A stretch of DNA of 6,796 nt from Candidatus Zixiibacteriota bacterium. GTDB taxonomy: Bacteria > Zixibacteria > MSB-5A5 > SM1-73. The notes under the pieces are model-generated. The model made no database searches. It saw only the letters and a program-made list of their open reading frames with translations, and had not been told where the DNA came from. Location: positions 1 through 6,796 of the forward strand of contig JALHUP010000023.1 of assembly GCA_022866585.1 (NCBI GenBank), given 5' to 3'. A program made the position numbers and the translations under genes. The first letter of the stretch is position 1, and each line of letters starts with the position of its first letter. Below, piece after piece: positions 5,801 through 6,796 of the stretch.

Positions 5801-6514
5801 GAGTTTAAAGGAAATGTGTTAGTGCTTAGGGAAAATGGTGAGCTGAGAATCTTGGGGAATTTGGAGACAATCCGCGGGAACTATTTTCTTTATGGAACTA
5901 AATTTAAAATTGATAAAGGTAACTTTGTCTTCGACAATATTGAAAAAATCGATCCTAAAATTGATTTTTTGGTCTCCACTAATTTGGGGGGAGGAACGTC
6001 CACAAGTTCAGAGGGACTCAGTCTTTTGAGCACAGGATCGACCAATCAAATCGAGCTGGCCATCAAGGGAACCATCTCCGCACCGGAGGTGGAACCTGCC
6101 TCTGGCTCCTCCTATTCTAAGGAGGACTTAGTCGAGCTTTTGGCTTTTCAGCAAAGTTTCGGGTCCGTAGATACTCAAGGAGTGGGCTCCTTATTTCAAC
6201 AGAGGGTCATAAAAAGCTTAGGCGGTGCTTATAGCAGCAGATTTCTTGAAAATATAGCCGGAAGGTCTTTGGGGGTGGAGACCTTTGAGATCGTCCCTGC
6301 CTGGAGTGATAAGTTCAGGTTATTGGATGCCGAGATCACCGTGGGGAAATATATTTCGGATAAAATCTATCTCCGATACACCCGCCGTCTCTCCCAGTCC
6401 AGCGGGCAGGAGACGGGAGTGGAATATAGGCTAAACAAAAATCTTCTTTTGGAAGGACGCAAAGATAAATCCGGGCTTTTTCATCTGGGCTTGAATTTAA
6501 ATTGGGAATACTGA
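2900..6514 (+). CDS. tamB: TamB-family (DUF490) inner membrane-anchored envelope bridge protein
   Basis: This 1204-residue protein spans the periplasm and, by family knowledge, helps outer-membrane protein insertion (with TamA/BamA) or lipid transport between membranes. An uncleaved signal anchor lies at about residues 7-26 (IPLAFISFLLLACLVFWFIL). The AsmA-like N-terminal part follows, then a long run of alternating beta-strands with phrases such as GEIGGSF and LKISGKT, fitting the beta-taco groove of the AsmA/TamB superfamily. The TamB C-terminal domain is about 850-1204: GNLETIRGNYFLYGTKFKI near 986, DNIEKIDPKIDFLV, AIKGTISAPEVEP, SKEDLVELLAF, then VGKYISDKIYLRYTRRL near 1148, ending in an aromatic strand NLNWEY. 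Length is close to E. coli TamB. No Shine-Dalgarno is seen before the ATG at 2900. It is the first start after an in-frame stop at 2879-2881, and the anchor follows directly. A Lys/Phe-rich insert lies at about 829-854. Confidence 0.92.
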   Translation: MKKRYKIPLAFISFLLLACLVFWFILTQTEFLENQVNRSLRVFLETRYPIKVKVGEIGGSFWNDLVIKDLTVDFTQEGQEYRMASIPYLKVDYRLSNIWRKKWILDSLKIDHPQMTIKTTKEGQLLFPLPKSKGIISKTGLFNFKIGYSKIEEGSLEYISQKSQTVLDSLNFEFSASKDKEGTKIEILQGRLVYPQRELRVKNLAGSFLIEDDDLFIRGLKVQTGESKFEIIGNVQNIKDPQFSFSFKADSVNLAEIKKLSGVGLEGHLKAEGTCIGNSKRFEGKATVDGKFFERKFDGVKLSYVYQNKKLLFPSVAGKIFDSPLNGGGELDFGKKPEEYNFEGKAANLDLNNVLFNTFHTDLTGDISMKGKALSEKNLLLEMVVNLGKGRFDQYTFSAVKGDLTVTSSAVTFHPGFEWDYKHTQVVLSGDLQYEGEVNIDAEVNFDDLRDFENQIFIEETAGRGKANLKISGKTSDFDVQGRFFSDSCYLYQLYSSNVKTDFRVANFLTKRKGAFDLSFLNGFAWSIPYDSLTSRIQIDGDWVTIDSTSLENEYMNVGFWGTLDISKTPEPLRLDKVVLNFRGNHIESFSPVELSLDSLKVQIDKAIFSCLETSPSAGEGGKIEASGIIDYEERMDLSVKLSAIDIVPWINLLTKEKIEGELSLQAKVGGNFAEPQIELDGKVNELKFEGMDLGELNASISYKDKKLEFRRFDITSPEVTYALSGQIPLDLSFSAVDKRFLEKPQNLSFKAKGERLDLIRLLIPEIEYLKGSFEGDLKTSGEFLHPQFDGKFNLKDGTLKFVELSDPVNELEIEMRMENENLILDKVKGGMEHKRKEGGNFFKKFWRIFSPKQNVRGEINGSGTINIKDLNQPGYELYFVGNNIPINYEYADLSAVADFSLAITGKTPPLLSAQIGFSQLYYREPFASSGSGTSLVSNSGEQDLWDWNLDVSAVSNCWVINNDVNLEFKGNVLVLRENGELRILGNLETIRGNYFLYGTKFKIDKGNFVFDNIEKIDPKIDFLVSTNLGGGTSTSSEGLSLLSTGSTNQIELAIKGTISAPEVEPASGSSYSKEDLVELLAFQQSFGSVDTQGVGSLFQQRVIKSLGGAYSSRFLENIAGRSLGVETFEIVPAWSDKFRLLDAEITVGKYISDKIYLRYTRRLSQSSGQETGVEYRLNKNLLLEGRKDKSGLFHLGLNLNWEY
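4740..4756 (+). repeat. Palindromic repeat core inside tamB
   Basis: CCTCGCC (4740-4746) pairs with GGCGGGG (4750-4756) over TTC, with one G-T pair. In frame it encodes the low-complexity stretch TSPSAGEGG (residues 614-622), unlike the beta-strand sequence around it. Its core matches the intergenic repeat at 2819-2833 at 13 of 15 bases, so it may be a dispersed palindrome that entered a surface loop without breaking the frame. Confidence 0.5.
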
Positions 6515-6519
6515 TACTG

Positions 6520-6542
6520 CCCTCTCCCCTGTGGGGAGAGGG
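6520..6542. repeat. Perfect 10-bp palindrome after tamB
   Basis: CCCTCTCCCC (6520-6529) pairs fully with GGGGAGAGGG (6533-6542) over TGT, starting 6 bases after the tamB stop codon. No T-run follows (TTAGAGTGAGG), so it is not a canonical intrinsic terminator. It could protect the mRNA 3' end. Palindromes of this CCCTCTCCCC type are widespread intergenic repeats in bacterial genomes. Confidence 0.65.
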
Positions 6543-6557
6543 TTAGAGTGAGGGGTT

Positions 6558-6712
6558 AGGGATTGTTGAAAAAGTGGTTTTTGGAGTGCGAAAGCTTGCT
6601 TTCGCGATTTTTGGAAATACATACGTTCTTAGCCGCTAATCTTCACACTCTGAGGAAAACCGCATCCCGCCTTTGGCGGGGTGCACTCCAGTTTGGGTTT
6701 TTCAACAGTCCT
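6558..6712. mobile_element. Miniature inverted-repeat element, copy 2 (inverted relative to copy 1)
   Basis: This is a 155-bp non-coding element with ends AGGGATTGTTGAAAAA (6558-6573) and TTTTTCAACAGTCCT (6698-6712). Its left end equals the right end of the element at 1027-1208 (26 identical bases at 6564-6589), and its right end (6683-6707) corresponds to the left end of that copy. The two copies are therefore in opposite orientation around htrA and tamB. Hairpins lie inside each end: GCGAAAGC/GCTTTCGC (6588-6605) and GCATCCCGCC/GGCGGGGTGC (6662-6684). The central sequence differs from copy 1, and no transposase is encoded. A frame can be read through it from 6563 but has no protein-like features. 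Confidence 0.75.
6588..6612 (+). terminator. Terminator-like hairpin in copy 2, downstream of tamB
   Basis: GCGAAAGC (6588-6595) pairs perfectly with GCTTTCGC (6598-6605) over a TT loop, followed by GA and TTTTT at 6608-6612. It occupies the same position in the element as the hairpins of copy 1 and could end the tamB transcript, 74 bases after the stop codon. Confidence 0.55.
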
Positions 6713-6742
6713 AAAGCGACACTCCAATCTTCGAACGCATGG

Positions 6743-6756
6743 GGATTTGAAAATCC
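6743..6756 (+). promoter_or_regulatory. Small hairpin over the possible ribosome binding site of the last gene
   Basis: GGATTT (6743-6748) can pair with AAATCC (6751-6756) just before the ATG at 6760. The only purine-rich candidate for ribosome binding, GGGGA (6741-6745), is partly inside the stem, so the structure could reduce initiation. The stem is short and the effect uncertain. Confidence 0.25.
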
Positions 6757-6759
6757 ATA

Positions 6760-6796
6760 ATGAAAAACTATTTCCTTTATATATGCCTTCTTTTTA
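6760..6796 (+). CDS. Start of a probably exported protein (3' end outside window)
   Basis: ATG at 6760 opens a frame encoding MKNYFLYICLLF before the window ends: a Lys followed by a hydrophobic run, typical of the beginning of a signal peptide. Nothing more of the product is visible. A TamA/BamA-type outer-membrane barrel is a frequent neighbour of tamB and would be the first thing to look for, but the sequence here cannot show it. No strong Shine-Dalgarno is present; GGGGA lies 14 bases before the ATG. Confidence 0.5.
   Translation, partial: MKNYFLYICLLF

Noticed and set aside
1027..6712. CRISPR array or composite transposon with its own transposase
   Set aside because: There are no regularly spaced direct repeats, and neither the elements nor the block between them encodes a transposase or nuclease.
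6563..6760. Plus-strand open frame of 65 codons after tamB
   Set aside because: It lies almost wholly in the second miniature element, and its sequence follows the terminal repeats and hairpins rather than a gene.

Overview
The window comes from a Gram-negative (diderm) bacterium with a moderately AT-rich genome. The evidence is a TamB-type envelope protein, a periplasmic HtrA-family protein and an ECF sigma/anti-sigma pair. No close relative can be named from sequence alone. The many short GC-rich palindromes and the gene order would fit an uncultured lineage such as one of the FCB superphylum, but that is only inference.

Layout, all genes on the + strand: (1) 2-328, the 3' part of an ECF RNA polymerase sigma factor, cut by the window edge. 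(2) 285-980, its overlapping zinc-binding membrane anti-sigma factor. (3) 981-1249, a gap filled by a 182-bp miniature inverted-repeat element sitting inside an older palindrome. (4) 1250-2539, an HtrA/DegP-like exported protein with one PDZ domain. The catalytic His and Asp positions are Ser and Asn while the nucleophile Ser remains, so it is probably a pseudoprotease. (5) 2540-2899, a gap with three palindromic repeats and a good sigma70-type promoter. (6) 2900-6514, a 1204-residue TamB/DUF490 protein. (7) 6515-6759, a palindrome and a second copy (155 bp) of the same miniature element in opposite orientation. (8) 6760-6796, the first codons of another probably exported protein.

Together the genes look like an envelope-maintenance neighbourhood: an envelope-stress sigma switch, a periplasmic PDZ sensor or chaperone, and a TamB bridge protein for outer-membrane biogenesis. 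They are probably separate transcription units. The sigma and anti-sigma genes are translationally coupled, the miniature element puts terminator-like hairpins between them and htrA, and tamB has its own promoter candidate.

The most notable observations are the degenerate catalytic triad of the HtrA homologue and the architecture of the miniature element. Each end of the element carries a hairpin with a different sequence but preserved pairing, and each hairpin is followed by an inward T-run. The element therefore looks like a mobile two-way transcription insulator.
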